From DAOUAT01 sp964551735 (lineage in GTDB: Bacteria > Chloroflexota > Anaerolineae > CG2-30-64-16): DNA of 64,000 nucleotides. The position numbers and the translations under genes were made by a program. Location: the NCBI GenBank assembly GCA_964551735.1, contig CAZKEF010000027.1:1-64000 (forward strand), in the 5' to 3' direction. Positions 16,524 through 25,904 of the stretch are shown here, piece by piece; the first letter of the stretch is position 1; each line of letters opens with the position of its first letter. Below the pieces are notes generated by a model that did no database searches, was not told where the DNA came from, and saw only the letters and a program-made list of their open reading frames with translations.

Positions 16524-19373
16524 ATGCGCGATACTGATCTGAGTCACATCCCCTGGCATACGTTGACCTCCCAGCAGGCCGCCAGCCAACTGGAGGTGGA
16601 TCCGGCGCAGGGCCTGTCCGCGGCGCAAGTCGAAGCACGCGTAGCGCGCTTCGGCCCGAATGAACTCATCGACCGCGGCGTGAAAAGCCCCTGGCTGATC
16701 CTGCTGGACCAGTTCAAGGAGACGATGGTGATCGTCCTCATCATCGCCGCGGTTATCTCCGGCTTTCTGGGTGAGGTCAAGGACACCGTTGCCATCCTGG
16801 TGATCGTGATCCTTAATGCAGTTCTCGGTTTCACGCAAGAGTATCGCGCGGAGCAGGCCATGGCCGCGCTCAAGAAAATGGCGACCCCGCGCGTCAAGGT
16901 GCGCCGCGGCGGGGAAGTGCAACATGCGAACGCGACCGGTCTCGTTCCCGGTGATGTGATTTTACTGGAGGCCGGCGATTCCGTGCCTGCGGATGCGCGG
17001 CTCGTCGAGGCGGCCAACCTGCGCGTGCAGGAAGCCTCACTTACCGGCGAATCCACCGCCGTGGATAAGGTCGTCGACTTCCACGCCGATACCCATGCGG
17101 CCATCGGTGACCGGCACAACATGGTCTACATGGGCACCGCGGTGACCATGGGCCGCGGCGCAGCGATCGTCGTGGACACCGGTATGCGCACGGAATTGGG
17201 CAATATCGCGGAGATGATCCAGACCGTGGAGAGCGGCCCTACCCCGCTCCAGCGGCGCATGGCCGCGATGGGCCGGTCGCTGGCCGTCGTGGCGCTGGTG
17301 ATCGTCTTCATCGTCATCGGGTTAGGCCTGCTGCGCGGGGAAGACATCGGCGAGCTGATCCTGACCGGCGTGGCGATGGCCGTCGCGGTGGTGCCCGAGG
17401 GCCTGCCCGCAGTGGTCACGATCGCCCTGGCGCTGGGCGCACAACGCATGCTCAAGCGCCGCGCGCTCATCCGCAAGCTCCCGGCAGTGGAGACGCTCGG
17501 CTCGGTCACCGTCATCTGCTCGGACAAGACCGGCACGCTGACGGAGAATCGCATGACGGTCGTCGTGCTCGATGTAGCCGAGCAGCGGGCTACCATGGAG
17601 GAAGTGATGCGCGGCCGCCAGCCCGCCCTGCGCGCCGCCGATCCGCCCACGGAGCCGATCTCTGCGACCCAGGCGTTGGTGTTGGCCGGTAGTGCGTTAT
17701 GCAATGACGCGACCATACGGGAGGACAAGAATGCCGCGGGCGACTTCTCCACCGTGGGCGATCCCACCGAGGCCGCGCTCGTGGTGGCCTCCGCCCGCTA
17801 CGGGCTATGGAAGGGCGACCTCGACAAGACGTTCCCGCGCCTGGCCGAGGTCCCCTTCACCTCCGAACGCAAGCTGATGACCACGGTGCACAAGGTGCCG
17901 ATCTATACCGACAGCCTGGTGGTGAACCCCTATATCCGCCAGATGCTGGAGGCCAATGAGACGCCGTATCTTGTGGTGACGAAGGGCGCGGTGGACCAGC
18001 TCCTCGAGATCAGCGACCGCGTATGGGCCAACGATCGTTTCGTGCCATTGGACGCTGAATGGCGCCAGCGCATTCGCGGCGCCAACGAGGGCCTTGCCCG
18101 CGAAGGCCTGCGTGTCTTGGGTGTAGCGCTGCGTCCCCTCAAGGATCTCGTGCCGGAAGACTCCGCCGGGAACGCCGAGGAGGGCAGCGCCTACGAGCAG
18201 GACCTGGCCATCGTCGGCATGGTCGGCATGATTGACCCGCCGCGTGCCGAAGTTAAGGATGCGGTCCGCACCGCCAAGACCGCGGGCATCCGCCCCATCA
18301 TGATCACCGGCGATCACCCGCTGACCGCGCTGCGCATCGCTCAGGACTTGGGAATCGTGAACGGCGGCGCGGACGCCCCCGACCGTTCAGGCGGCCCGAG
18401 GTCGTCCCACCCCGCGACCGCCCTTCCCGCCCCCACCCACGACCGGGTGGTTACAGGCCAGGAACTGGCCCACATGACCGACGACGACCTGCACCAGGCG
18501 GTCGCGGAGGTGTCGGTGTTCGCCCGGGTCGCGCCCGAGCACAAACTGCGCATCGTGGAGGCGTTACAGCGGCGGGGCGAAATCGCCGCGATGACCGGCG
18601 ACGGCGTCAACGATGCGCCGGCGCTGCGTAAGGCGGAAATCGGCGTCGCGATGGGCATCACCGGCACCGATGTGTCTAAAGAGGCGTCCGATATGGTGAT
18701 CCTCGACGACAACTTCGCCACCATCGTCTCCGCGGTCGAAGAGGGGCGCACCATCTACGACAACGTGCGCAAGTTCATTCGCTACACGCTGACCAGCAAC
18801 GCGGGCGAGATCATCGTAATGCTGGCCGCACCGTTCTTCGGTATGCCGATCCCGTTGACGGCGCTTCAGATTCTGTGGGTGAACCTGGTTACCGATGGCC
18901 TGCCCGGCCTGGCGTTGGGTGTGGAGCCTGCCGAGCGCAGCATCATGCGGCGCCCGCCCTATCCGCCTAATCAGAGCGTGTTCGCGCGCGGCATGGCCCC
19001 CGCTATCCTCTTCATCGGCCTGCTCATGGGTGCGGTGTCGCTCGGTGTCGGTTATTGGGCATGGAGCCAGGGCAACCCAGCCTGGGTGACCATGGTCTTC
19101 ATGACGCTGACCTTGTCGCAGATGGGCAACGCGCTCGCGATCCGGTCGGAGCGCGACTCGCTCTTCACCATCGGGCTGCTGTCCAACCGTGCGATGCTGG
19201 GTGCGGTACTGCTGACCTTCGTGCTGCAGTTGGCGATCACCTACATCCCCTTCCTGCAACCCATCTTCCGTACGCAGGCGCTAACCGCCGGGGAACTGGC
19301 GATCAGCCTCGGGGCCAGCACGATCGTCTTCATTGTGAGTGAGATCTGGAAGGCATTCCTGCGTAAGAAGTAG
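16524..19373 (+). CDS. P2-type cation-transporting ATPase (Ca2+-ATPase-like)
   Basis: A 949-residue membrane pump. It shows SLTGES (actuator), VVPEGLP in membrane segment 4 (typical of Ca2+ and related P2 pumps), SDKTGTLTENRM with the phosphorylated Asp near residue 333, VTKGAVDQ for nucleotide binding, MITGDHPLTA and MTGDGVNDAPAL for the hinge. There is an N-terminal cation-ATPase domain and a six-helix C-terminal bundle. An Ala/Pro/Arg-rich insert of about 30 residues (near 18361-18450) sits in the P domain before VVTGQEL and is unusual. AAGGAG precedes the ATG. It is transcribed alone from its own promoter, diverging from the regulator gene. Exact ion specificity (Ca2+, Mn2+ or Na+) cannot be read reliably. 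Confidence 0.93.
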   Translation: MRDTDLSHIPWHTLTSQQAASQLEVDPAQGLSAAQVEARVARFGPNELIDRGVKSPWLILLDQFKETMVIVLIIAAVISGFLGEVKDTVAILVIVILNAVLGFTQEYRAEQAMAALKKMATPRVKVRRGGEVQHANATGLVPGDVILLEAGDSVPADARLVEAANLRVQEASLTGESTAVDKVVDFHADTHAAIGDRHNMVYMGTAVTMGRGAAIVVDTGMRTELGNIAEMIQTVESGPTPLQRRMAAMGRSLAVVALVIVFIVIGLGLLRGEDIGELILTGVAMAVAVVPEGLPAVVTIALALGAQRMLKRRALIRKLPAVETLGSVTVICSDKTGTLTENRMTVVVLDVAEQRATMEEVMRGRQPALRAADPPTEPISATQALVLAGSALCNDATIREDKNAAGDFSTVGDPTEAALVVASARYGLWKGDLDKTFPRLAEVPFTSERKLMTTVHKVPIYTDSLVVNPYIRQMLEANETPYLVVTKGAVDQLLEISDRVWANDRFVPLDAEWRQRIRGANEGLAREGLRVLGVALRPLKDLVPEDSAGNAEEGSAYEQDLAIVGMVGMIDPPRAEVKDAVRTAKTAGIRPIMITGDHPLTALRIAQDLGIVNGGADAPDRSGGPRSSHPATALPAPTHDRVVTGQELAHMTDDDLHQAVAEVSVFARVAPEHKLRIVEALQRRGEIAAMTGDGVNDAPALRKAEIGVAMGITGTDVSKEASDMVILDDNFATIVSAVEEGRTIYDNVRKFIRYTLTSNAGEIIVMLAAPFFGMPIPLTALQILWVNLVTDGLPGLALGVEPAERSIMRRPPYPPNQSVFARGMAPAILFIGLLMGAVSLGVGYWAWSQGNPAWVTMVFMTLTLSQMGNALAIRSERDSLFTIGLLSNRAMLGAVLLTFVLQLAITYIPFLQPIFRTQALTAGELAISLGASTIVFIVSEIWKAFLRKK

Positions 19374-19391
19374 GGATCAGCCCTCTGCCCC

Positions 19392-19422
19392 CTCTCCTGG
19401 CACTTTGTAAGCGCCAGGAGAG
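19392..19422 (+). terminator. Hairpin after P-type ATPase gene
   Basis: Ten-base perfect arms CTCTCCTGGC (19392-19401) and 19413-19422 lie 18 bases past the stop codon. There is no T-run, so intrinsic termination is only probable. Confidence 0.5.
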
Positions 19423-19464
19423 AGGCGGATGGCAGGGAACCATGCCTGCTCGCGAATGACTTAG

Positions 19465-19590
19465 ATTCTCCTTCTCAACTGAGGGCAGCAAGTGGGATGC
19501 GCCGATATATACCAGCGCCCCGGCAGAAAGAGACAGCAGCATCCCCAAAGCAGAACGATCGATATTATGAAGCAGGATATGGTGCCTCCG
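19465..19590 (-). pseudogene. Fragment of a ZIP-family metal transporter
   Basis: Directly behind the GH130 stop codon and in the same frame, the minus strand can be read as LGMLLSLSAGALVYIGASHL followed by LPSVEKEN. This matches the conserved 'SAG..lYigasHLLPeve' segment of bacterial ZIP transporters as I know it. Nothing recognisable of the family continues on either side, and no start codon or ribosome site belongs to it. I read it as a decayed remnant of about 40 residues. A chance resemblance is possible. Confidence 0.35.
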
Positions 19591-20610
19591 TCAACAGGGC
19601 TGTGTGAGCAAGTATGCCAGCAGTTCAGATAGCGAGCAGGTCGCCAGCGCCACATACTTGTCCGCGCCGCCGTAGTAGACGAAGAGGGTGTCGCCGATGA
19701 CAACCTTGCCGCAGGGGAAGCAGACGCCGGGGTAATAGCCTTCCAGCTCGTACCATGCCTCCGGTTGCAAGAGCCAGTCGCGCGTGCGATAGCGGACGAT
19801 GCTTGGGTTCTCCAGGTCGAGCAGCAGCGCACCCAAGCGGTAGAGCTTGTCCGCTCCGACCGCGTGGTAGAGGGTGAGCCAGCCGTGCGGCGTGCGGATG
19901 GGTGGCGTGTTGCCGCCGATCTTGCCGCCCTCCCACGCGTACTCGCCCTTCGCCAACACCTGGCCCCGCTCCCAGGTCAACAGGTCGTCGGAGAAGGAGA
20001 TCCACATGGCGGGGTTCTCCAGGCCGTACTCCGGGCCGAAGAGGTTGGTGGGCCGGTGCAGCATGACGAACCTGCCGCCAACCTTTTCGGGGAACAGGAT
20101 CACGTCGCGGTTGTCGTCCAGCCCGTGGGTGATCGGCCCCAGGCGCATCCACTCGCGGAAGTCGCGCGTCAGCGCCAGCCCTGTCCAGGTGGCGTTGGTC
20201 CGCAGCATCCAGGGGAACTCCGGCGGGCAGGCCGGCGCGCGATAGCGTTTGGCGTCCCCTGTCAGCCAGTATTCGCCGGGCGGGAAGGGCCGGGACGCGT
20301 AGGTGACGTAGTACCAGTCGCCGATCCTGATGACGCGCGGATCCTCCACGCAGCCCGCGTCGAAGCCGTTCAGGCTGGGCGAGAAGGCCGGTTGGTCGGC
20401 GGCGCGGGTGAAGTGATAACCGTCTTGACTGGTGGCCAGGCCGAAGTGGATGCGATGCTCGGCATCCGCGCCCGCAGCGCGGTAGAGCATGACCACCTGG
20501 CCGGACGCCGCGTCGTACCACGCGCCGGGATTGGTGGTGACCATGGACTCCCACGCGTTCGCCGGGTTGGGCGAAAGGATGGGGTTGCCGGGGTAGCGTT
20601 GTAGTTTCAT
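19591..20610 (-). CDS. GH130-family glycoside phosphorylase/hydrolase
   Basis: A cytoplasmic five-bladed propeller enzyme of about 339 residues. MKLQRYPGNPIL, the NPGAWYD motif, GCVEDPRVIRIGDWYYVTY and the C-terminal CFPCGKVVIGDTLFVYYGGAD follow the GH130 pattern. The family mostly contains beta-1,4-mannosyl phosphorylases and some hydrolases; the exact linkage cannot be told. ATG 20610 overlaps the lyase stop by four bases and has AAGAGG upstream. It is the last gene of the oligosaccharide operon that begins at 30177. Confidence 0.88.
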   Translation of the reverse strand: MKLQRYPGNPILSPNPANAWESMVTTNPGAWYDAASGQVVMLYRAAGADAEHRIHFGLATSQDGYHFTRAADQPAFSPSLNGFDAGCVEDPRVIRIGDWYYVTYASRPFPPGEYWLTGDAKRYRAPACPPEFPWMLRTNATWTGLALTRDFREWMRLGPITHGLDDNRDVILFPEKVGGRFVMLHRPTNLFGPEYGLENPAMWISFSDDLLTWERGQVLAKGEYAWEGGKIGGNTPPIRTPHGWLTLYHAVGADKLYRLGALLLDLENPSIVRYRTRDWLLQPEAWYELEGYYPGVCFPCGKVVIGDTLFVYYGGADKYVALATCSLSELLAYLLTQPC

Positions 20611-22436
20611 GTGTTCCTCTTGATGATTATTTCCATTCGCACCCGCGCCTCCACCTCCGCCGCGACGGGTCGGGTGAAGGTCAGGCGCTTGAGCACGCCG
20701 GGACGGGCGTTTTGCCGGGACTGCTCCTCCAGTGATTCCACGCGCCACGTGGCGCCGACAGGCGACTCGATGGTCATGCGGAGAGTGTACCGCTGCCCGC
20801 GCATGAGCATAACCTGCCCTGCCAGTTCAACTTCCCCCCAGGTGACGAACGCTTCTTCCACCTCCAGCGGGTCCTCGGCGAAGCGGTACCGGTCGTCCAG
20901 GAGCACGCCGGTGGCATCGAGCGTGATCGAGCGCCGCGCGCTGACCAGGTTCGGCAGGGGATAGGCGCGGGCGATCTCAACCTCAACGCGTTTGACCGGC
21001 CCGTCCAGGGCCACATCCACGAACCGGCCCTCGTACTGGCGACCGGCCGCCTGCAGCACCCCACCGATGCGCGGGACATTGTGGCCGTAGGAGTTGGCGA
21101 AGATGTTGTCGTAGCGCTCCAGGCCAAAGAACTGGCGGGTGTAGAGGCCGCGGCCAGGGTCGGTTAGCAGGTTCTCGCCGCCAACGTGCAGTACGAAGCC
21201 GCCCACGTCGTTGTGGTTGTGATTGACCCCGTTGTGACTCGCCTGGATCGCCAGGGCTACGGGCGCGCCGTCCGCCGCGGCCGAAACGAGCCGCGCGATG
21301 CCGCCGTCGGGCAGATAGGCGTCGGTGATCGGCGGCGCGGGGCGGGCGGCGCCGTCCCACCAGAGCAGGTCGCGCAGCGCCATGGGCAGGCGCCAGTCCT
21401 CCGGGTGGGGGGTGTAGGGGCGGGGCGACCCCGCCCCTACGGGCGCCGCGCCCCCGACCAGTCCCAGCAGCGACCGCTCGCCTCCTCGCTCGGCCAGCCG
21501 CGCTATCACGCCGGGGTAGAAAACTTGGGTTTCATCGCAATCCGCAAACGCGGCGAACTGCATGCCCGAAAGGAGCAGTTTAGCCGGGTAGGCGGCGATC
21601 GTCCGCATCCGGTCGTTCGCCAGCAGGTCCAGCGCGCCCCCGCTGCGGCTGCGCAGCATCTCGGCCAGAAGGACGAAGTTGATCAGGCCGTAGTGCCAGT
21701 AGCCCACCCCCTCGGTGCACGTGCCGTCGGCCTCGAAACCGTGATCCACATACTCGCGCAACCCCAGGAAGGCGATCTCCAGCGCGCGGGCGACGCGGTC
21801 CGGCTCCGGATCCAGCCACAGGAAGGCCGCGGCGATGGCGCCGTTGCAGACCGCGTTCCAGTTGTGATGGACGGTATGCCACCAGTGCATCCAGTGGAAG
21901 CGCAGGTATGGCTCGAAGATGCGGCGCTCGATCTCCCCGCGCACGCGCGTTCGCACCTCGGCGTCGAGCGCGTCCCCCAGCAGCGCCAGCGTCTCGGCCA
22001 GCAGCAAGCTGGTCTCGGCCGCCATGATGTCAATCTGGACGATCTCGTGCGCGGGCACGACCCAGTTGGTCTCCTCGCAGATGGCCCATAGATGGTCTTG
22101 AACCGTATCTTTCAGCGCGCCCTGGCCCAAAAACAACCGCAGCGCCGCGGCGGTGAGGCGGCTGCGCCGGTCGAAGTAGGGCCCCTGGTAGGCCTGGCGG
22201 TCGCCGGTGCGCTGGAACTGCCGATAGGCGGTGTACGTCGCCGGCGGGATGTGCGCCGGGTCGGCCATGTGCCGCTCGGTTTCCGCCAGAAACACGGCCG
22301 TCCGCGGCGCGCAGCGGAGCGCGGCCAGGTCGCGCCGCGCTGCATCCAGCTCCGGCAGGTTCGCCGCGCCGGGGATGAGCAGCCGCGCGATCTCGGCGGC
22401 GGAGAGGGCGTAAGGATCAGAGATGAGTGAGGTCAT
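20607..22436 (-). CDS. Heparinase II/III-like polysaccharide lyase-family protein
   Basis: About 609 residues: an N-terminal alpha-barrel (HHNWNAVCNGAIAAAFLWL, EGVGYWHYGL) and a C-terminal beta-sandwich with SHNGVNHNHNDVGGFVLH and LLTDPGRGLY, the His-rich segment typical of heparinase II/III proteins. No signal peptide is visible, so it probably acts in the cytoplasm on imported oligosaccharides, as oligo-uronate lyases do. ATG 22436 has AGGA upstream; reading further upstream gives non-homologous sequence. It stands next to a GH88 unsaturated uronyl hydrolase, which is the classical partner for removing the unsaturated uronic acid that a lyase leaves. Confidence 0.85.
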   Translation of the reverse strand: MTSLISDPYALSAAEIARLLIPGAANLPELDAARRDLAALRCAPRTAVFLAETERHMADPAHIPPATYTAYRQFQRTGDRQAYQGPYFDRRSRLTAAALRLFLGQGALKDTVQDHLWAICEETNWVVPAHEIVQIDIMAAETSLLLAETLALLGDALDAEVRTRVRGEIERRIFEPYLRFHWMHWWHTVHHNWNAVCNGAIAAAFLWLDPEPDRVARALEIAFLGLREYVDHGFEADGTCTEGVGYWHYGLINFVLLAEMLRSRSGGALDLLANDRMRTIAAYPAKLLLSGMQFAAFADCDETQVFYPGVIARLAERGGERSLLGLVGGAAPVGAGSPRPYTPHPEDWRLPMALRDLLWWDGAARPAPPITDAYLPDGGIARLVSAAADGAPVALAIQASHNGVNHNHNDVGGFVLHVGGENLLTDPGRGLYTRQFFGLERYDNIFANSYGHNVPRIGGVLQAAGRQYEGRFVDVALDGPVKRVEVEIARAYPLPNLVSARRSITLDATGVLLDDRYRFAEDPLEVEEAFVTWGEVELAGQVMLMRGQRYTLRMTIESPVGATWRVESLEEQSRQNARPGVLKRLTFTRPVAAEVEARVRMEIIIKRNT

Positions 22437-22456
22437 GGTATCCTGAGCCAATAACG

Positions 22457-22529
22457 GGACGCGGACGAGCGCGGATGAACGCGGACAAGAACGAAAGGGA
22501 TCCGCGCTTGTCCGCGCTCGTCCGCGTCC
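22457..22529. repeat. Long inverted repeat between GH88 and lyase genes
   Basis: The 19-base arms 22457-22475 and 22511-22529 are exact complements. Inner copies of GCGGACAAG and CTTGTCCGC allow alternative pairings. It starts two bases past the GH88 stop on the minus strand. It is likely an attenuator/stabiliser or a genome-wide intergenic repeat. Confidence 0.7.
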
Positions 22530-22531
22530 TC

Positions 22532-23722
22532 TCACCAATACCGCTGCCAATCCGGTTTCGCCACGCGGGTCAGCGCTTCCAGGTAGTAGTAATCGCCCCA
22601 TAGGCTGCCCTCGTCCACGCCCGAGCCGTGGGGCTTGCTGTAGACGCCGTGCAGCAGCAGGGCGTTAGTCTCTGGGGCGTGCCCGGCGTAGTTGGCGATC
22701 AGCGACGCCAGCATGGCCTCGGCCTCGGCCGCGTAGCGGGCGCGGCGGTCGCCTTCCGGCAGCCACGCCACCAGCTCCAGCAGCCCGCAGACCGCGATGG
22801 CCGCGGCCGAGCTGTCGCGCTCCTCGCCGTCGCTGTCAGCGAAGACGAGATCCCAATACGCCACGTGGTCGGCGGGCAGATGCGCCAGGTAGCGGTCGGT
22901 GACCGTCAGCGCGGCAGCCAGCAGCGCCTCGTCCTGTGTATACGCGTAGTTCAGCGCGAAGCCGTAGATCGTCCACGCCTGGCCGCGCGCCCAGCACGAA
23001 TCGTCGGCGTAGCCCTGCGAGGTCTTACCGAAGCGCGCCGCGCCCGTTTCGGTGTCGAAGGTGTAGGTGTGGAAGGTGGTGCCATCGGGCCGCAGCGCGT
23101 GGGCCGCGAGCTGGCAGGCGTGGCGGTGCGCTGCGTGCGCGTAACGCCGGTCGCCGGTCGTCTCGCTGGCCCAGTAGAGCAGCGGCATGTTCATCAGGCT
23201 GTCCACGATGGTGCGGCCGCGCTCGTTCGGGTCAGCCATGCCGCCCCACGCCTGGAAGATGCCGGGCGCCGGCCAGAAGCGGTTCATCAGCAGATCGGCG
23301 GCCTCGAGCGCGGCGTCGCGCGCAGCCTCGTGGCCCAGGATGCGCCAGGGCGCCACGCAGGCCGGGGTGTAGAGCATGCCCAGGTCGTGATGATCCACCC
23401 AGATCCGGCGCGCGAGCCGCTCGGCGAAGTTGGCAATTTGCTGCTCGCCCGCCGCGCGGTAGCGGGCCGCGCCGGTCAGCTCGTAGGCCAGCCAGATCAT
23501 GCCGGGCCAGAAGCCGGTGGTCCAGCCCCAGTTCTCGCCTTCGGCGATGGCCAGATGCGGCTCAAGGCCCACCTTCACGGCATCGAAAGGCTTGCGCGGG
23601 GGATAGATGCCCTGGACGGTGACATCGTCCGGGTAGACCTGGGCGAAGGTGATCAGGTTAGCGTCAATGATCTCCAGCGCGTCGCCAAGGGCGCGCTGAA
23701 GCAGCGTGCTCTCAATGGTCAT
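22532..23722 (-). CDS. GH88 unsaturated glucuronyl/uronyl hydrolase
   Basis: An alpha6/alpha6-barrel enzyme of about 396 residues that removes 4,5-unsaturated uronic acids from lyase products by hydration. Seen: ENWGWTTGFWPGMIWLAYEL, RTIVDSLMNMPLLYWASE (family Asp), FHTYTFDTETG, and SQGYADDSCWARGQAWTIYG. There is no signal peptide, so it is cytoplasmic. It lies between the transporter ATPase and the heparinase-like gene, all in one direction. AAGAGG precedes GTG 23725 and ATG 23722; the ATG is chosen. The product would be a 5-keto-4-deoxyuronate. Confidence 0.92.
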   Translation of the reverse strand: MTIESTLLQRALGDALEIIDANLITFAQVYPDDVTVQGIYPPRKPFDAVKVGLEPHLAIAEGENWGWTTGFWPGMIWLAYELTGAARYRAAGEQQIANFAERLARRIWVDHHDLGMLYTPACVAPWRILGHEAARDAALEAADLLMNRFWPAPGIFQAWGGMADPNERGRTIVDSLMNMPLLYWASETTGDRRYAHAAHRHACQLAAHALRPDGTTFHTYTFDTETGAARFGKTSQGYADDSCWARGQAWTIYGFALNYAYTQDEALLAAALTVTDRYLAHLPADHVAYWDLVFADSDGEERDSSAAAIAVCGLLELVAWLPEGDRRARYAAEAEAMLASLIANYAGHAPETNALLLHGVYSKPHGSGVDEGSLWGDYYYLEALTRVAKPDWQRYW

Positions 23723-23733
23723 CACAGTTCCTC

Positions 23734-24747
23734 TTATCCGGTCACGCCCTGCAACTTCAACTCATGCGCGAGATGACAGGAGACGAAGTGGCCCGGCTCG
23801 ACCTCGCGCAGCGCGGGCGGCTCAACCTTGCACCTGTCCTGGGCGAAGCGGCAGCGCGGGTGGAAGTAGCAGCCCGACGGCGGCCGGGCCGGGTCGGCCA
23901 CGTCCCCTTCCAGGATGATGCGCTGCGACTTCAGCCGCGGGTCGGGCTTGGGCACGGCCGAAAGCAGCGCCTCGGTGTACGGATGCTTCGGCGCGCCGAA
24001 GAGCCGGGCGGTGTCGCTCACTTCGACTAGCTTGCCCACGTACATCACCGCGACGCGATCCGCGACGTACTCGACCACGCTGAGGTCGTGCGAGATGAAG
24101 ATGTAGGTCAGCTTGAACTCGTCCTGCAGCTCTTCCAGCAGGTTAAGGATCTGCGCCTGCACCGAGACATCCAGCGCGGAGACCGCCTCGTCCGCGATCA
24201 CCAGCCGCGGCTCCAACGCCAGGGCGCGGGCGATGCCGATGCGCTGGCGTTGGCCGCCGCTGAACGCGTGCGGGTAACGGCGCATGTACTCGGGTCGCAG
24301 GCCGACCCGAGTGAGCAGCGAGGCGACGCGTTCCTCCAGCGCCTTGCCCTGGGCCACCTGGTGAACGCGCAGCGGCTCGCCGATGATGTCCAGCACCGTC
24401 ATGCGCGGGTTGAGCGAGGCGTAGGGATCCTGGAAGATCATGCGAATCTGGCGGCGGTAGGGCTTGAGCGTGTGTTCGTCGAGGTGCGCCAGGTTGACCA
24501 CTTCACCGCGCTCGTCGTTGAAGAGGATACGGCCCGCGGTGGGGGTGTAGGCGCGGGCGATGCAGCGGCCCACGGTGGTTTTGCCGCAGCCGCTCTCGCC
24601 CACCAGCCCCAACGTCTCGCCGGGCCGGATCGCCAGGTTGACGTCGTCCACCGCCTTGACGTGGCCGACCACCCGGGAGCGGAACCCCTTGCGGATCGGG
24701 AAGTGCATCTTCAGGTCGTTGATGGTCAGCAGATCGGTCGTGGTCAT
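23734..24747 (-). CDS. Oligopeptide/oligosaccharide ABC transporter ATP-binding protein (OppF/DppF type)
   Basis: A 337-residue ATPase. Walker A GESGCGKTTVG, Q-loop MIFQDPYASLNPR, signature FSGGQRQR, Walker B RLVIADEAVSALD and the C-terminal oligopeptide extension with HPRCRFAQDRC (a metal-cluster-like Cys motif of this subfamily). It starts within the stop of the OppD partner (ATGA overlap). In this operon, with a GH88, a lyase and a GH130, the cargo is more likely an oligosaccharide than a peptide. Family 5 systems are known to carry both. Confidence 0.93.
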   Translation of the reverse strand: MTTTDLLTINDLKMHFPIRKGFRSRVVGHVKAVDDVNLAIRPGETLGLVGESGCGKTTVGRCIARAYTPTAGRILFNDERGEVVNLAHLDEHTLKPYRRQIRMIFQDPYASLNPRMTVLDIIGEPLRVHQVAQGKALEERVASLLTRVGLRPEYMRRYPHAFSGGQRQRIGIARALALEPRLVIADEAVSALDVSVQAQILNLLEELQDEFKLTYIFISHDLSVVEYVADRVAVMYVGKLVEVSDTARLFGAPKHPYTEALLSAVPKPDPRLKSQRIILEGDVADPARPPSGCYFHPRCRFAQDRCKVEPPALREVEPGHFVSCHLAHELKLQGVTG

Positions 24748-25778
24748 CGTGACGCCTCCCCGCCCGCGGCTTTAGGTTGGGAATAGAGCAAACAGCGCAC
24801 CGTCCGGCCATCGGGCAGGTGGACCAGTTCCGGCCGCTCGACGTTGCAGCGGCCCGCGATGGCGCGGGCGCAGCGTGGGTGGAACGCGCAGCCGGCCGGA
24901 CGGTTGTACGGATCGGGCACCGTGCCCTTGATCGGGTCGAGCTTGCCGGCCTTGCTGCGGCCCAGCACCGGGATCGAGCGCAGCAGCGCCTCGGTGTAGG
25001 GGTGCAGCGGGTCGTGAAAGAGCGCGTCCACCGGCGACTGTTCGACGATCTCGCCCAGGTACATCACGATCACCTGCTGGCAGGTCTCAGCCACCACGCC
25101 CAGGTTGTGCGTGATGAGCATGATCGCCATGCCGAACTCCCGCTGGAGCGAGAGCATCAGCTCCATGATCTGCGCCTGGGTCGTCACGTCCAGCGCGGTG
25201 GTCGGCTCGTCCGCGATCAGCAGGCTGGGGTTGCACGACAGGGCCATAGCGATCATGGCGCGCTGGCGCATCCCGCCGCTCAGTTGGAAGGGGTAGGCGT
25301 CCACCCGCTGTTCGGGATGCGGGATGCCAACCTTGCCCAGCACCTCCACCGCCAGCTTGCGCGCCGCCTGTTTGGAACACTGCTGGTGCAGCAGCACCAC
25401 TTCGCCGATTTGGTGGCCGATGGTGTGCACCGGGCTCAAGGACACCATCGGCTCCTGAAAGATCATGGCGATCTCAGCCCCGCGGATGGCGCGCATCTCT
25501 GGGCCGCGCGAGTTCAGGCTCGCCAGGTCCACCGGCGCCTGGCCGTCACGGTGCCAGAGGATCTCGCCGGCCACGATGCGGCCGGGCTTTTCGACCAGTT
25601 GCAGGATCGAGAACGCGGTGACGCTCTTGCCGCAGCCGCTCTCGCCCACCACGCCCACGGTCTGCCCGCGGCGCACGGTGAAATCGGCGCCATCAACTGC
25701 CTTGACCGTCCCTTCGTCCATCAGGAAGTGGGTGCGGAGGCCTTTGACTTCGAGTAACAAGTCGGATTGGTTGTTCAT
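24744..25778 (-). CDS. Oligopeptide/oligosaccharide ABC transporter ATP-binding protein (OppD/DppD type)
   Basis: About 344 residues with Walker A GESGCGKSVTA, MIFQEPMVSLSP, signature LSGGMRQRAM, Walker B LLIADEPTTALDV and the terminal FHPRCARAIAGRC extension. ATG 25778 is used, with AAGG upstream; sequence further upstream is a repeat and not protein-like. It is separated from the permease gene by 126 bases that hold a GC-rich minisatellite. It pairs with 23734-24747 as the motor of one transporter. Confidence 0.92.
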   Translation of the reverse strand: MNNQSDLLLEVKGLRTHFLMDEGTVKAVDGADFTVRRGQTVGVVGESGCGKSVTAFSILQLVEKPGRIVAGEILWHRDGQAPVDLASLNSRGPEMRAIRGAEIAMIFQEPMVSLSPVHTIGHQIGEVVLLHQQCSKQAARKLAVEVLGKVGIPHPEQRVDAYPFQLSGGMRQRAMIAMALSCNPSLLIADEPTTALDVTTQAQIMELMLSLQREFGMAIMLITHNLGVVAETCQQVIVMYLGEIVEQSPVDALFHDPLHPYTEALLRSIPVLGRSKAGKLDPIKGTVPDPYNRPAGCAFHPRCARAIAGRCNVERPELVHLPDGRTVRCLLYSQPKAAGGEASR

Positions 25779-25800
25779 GGTCGTGCCTTTCCCGTGAGCC

Positions 25801-25895
25801 GTGTTGCGTATTGCGTGTTGCGTTTGCGTGTTGCATGAAACGCTCCGGAACTCCGGCTGACGCACCACGCACCACGCACCACGAACGCACCACAG
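25801..25895. repeat. Short-period repeats between permease and ATPase genes
   Basis: GCGTGTTGC-like units (25801-25837) are followed by tandem ACGCACC units (25859-25892). The units differ slightly. It resembles the GTGGTGCGT/GCAACACGCAA type intergenic repeats that I associate with Chloroflexota. No gene is seen. Confidence 0.5.
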
Positions 25896-25904
25896 TCCCC
25901 CTCA

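Noticed and set aside
22437..22601. N-terminal extension of the heparinase-like protein upstream of 22436
   Set aside because: The extension crosses the inverted repeat and is not protein-like; ATG 22436 has a ribosome site and starts the conserved part.
25801..25895. Possible CRISPR array because of short tandem units
   Set aside because: Units are 7-9 bases, not 24-40 with unique spacers, and no cas genes are near. No CRISPR array is seen in the window.
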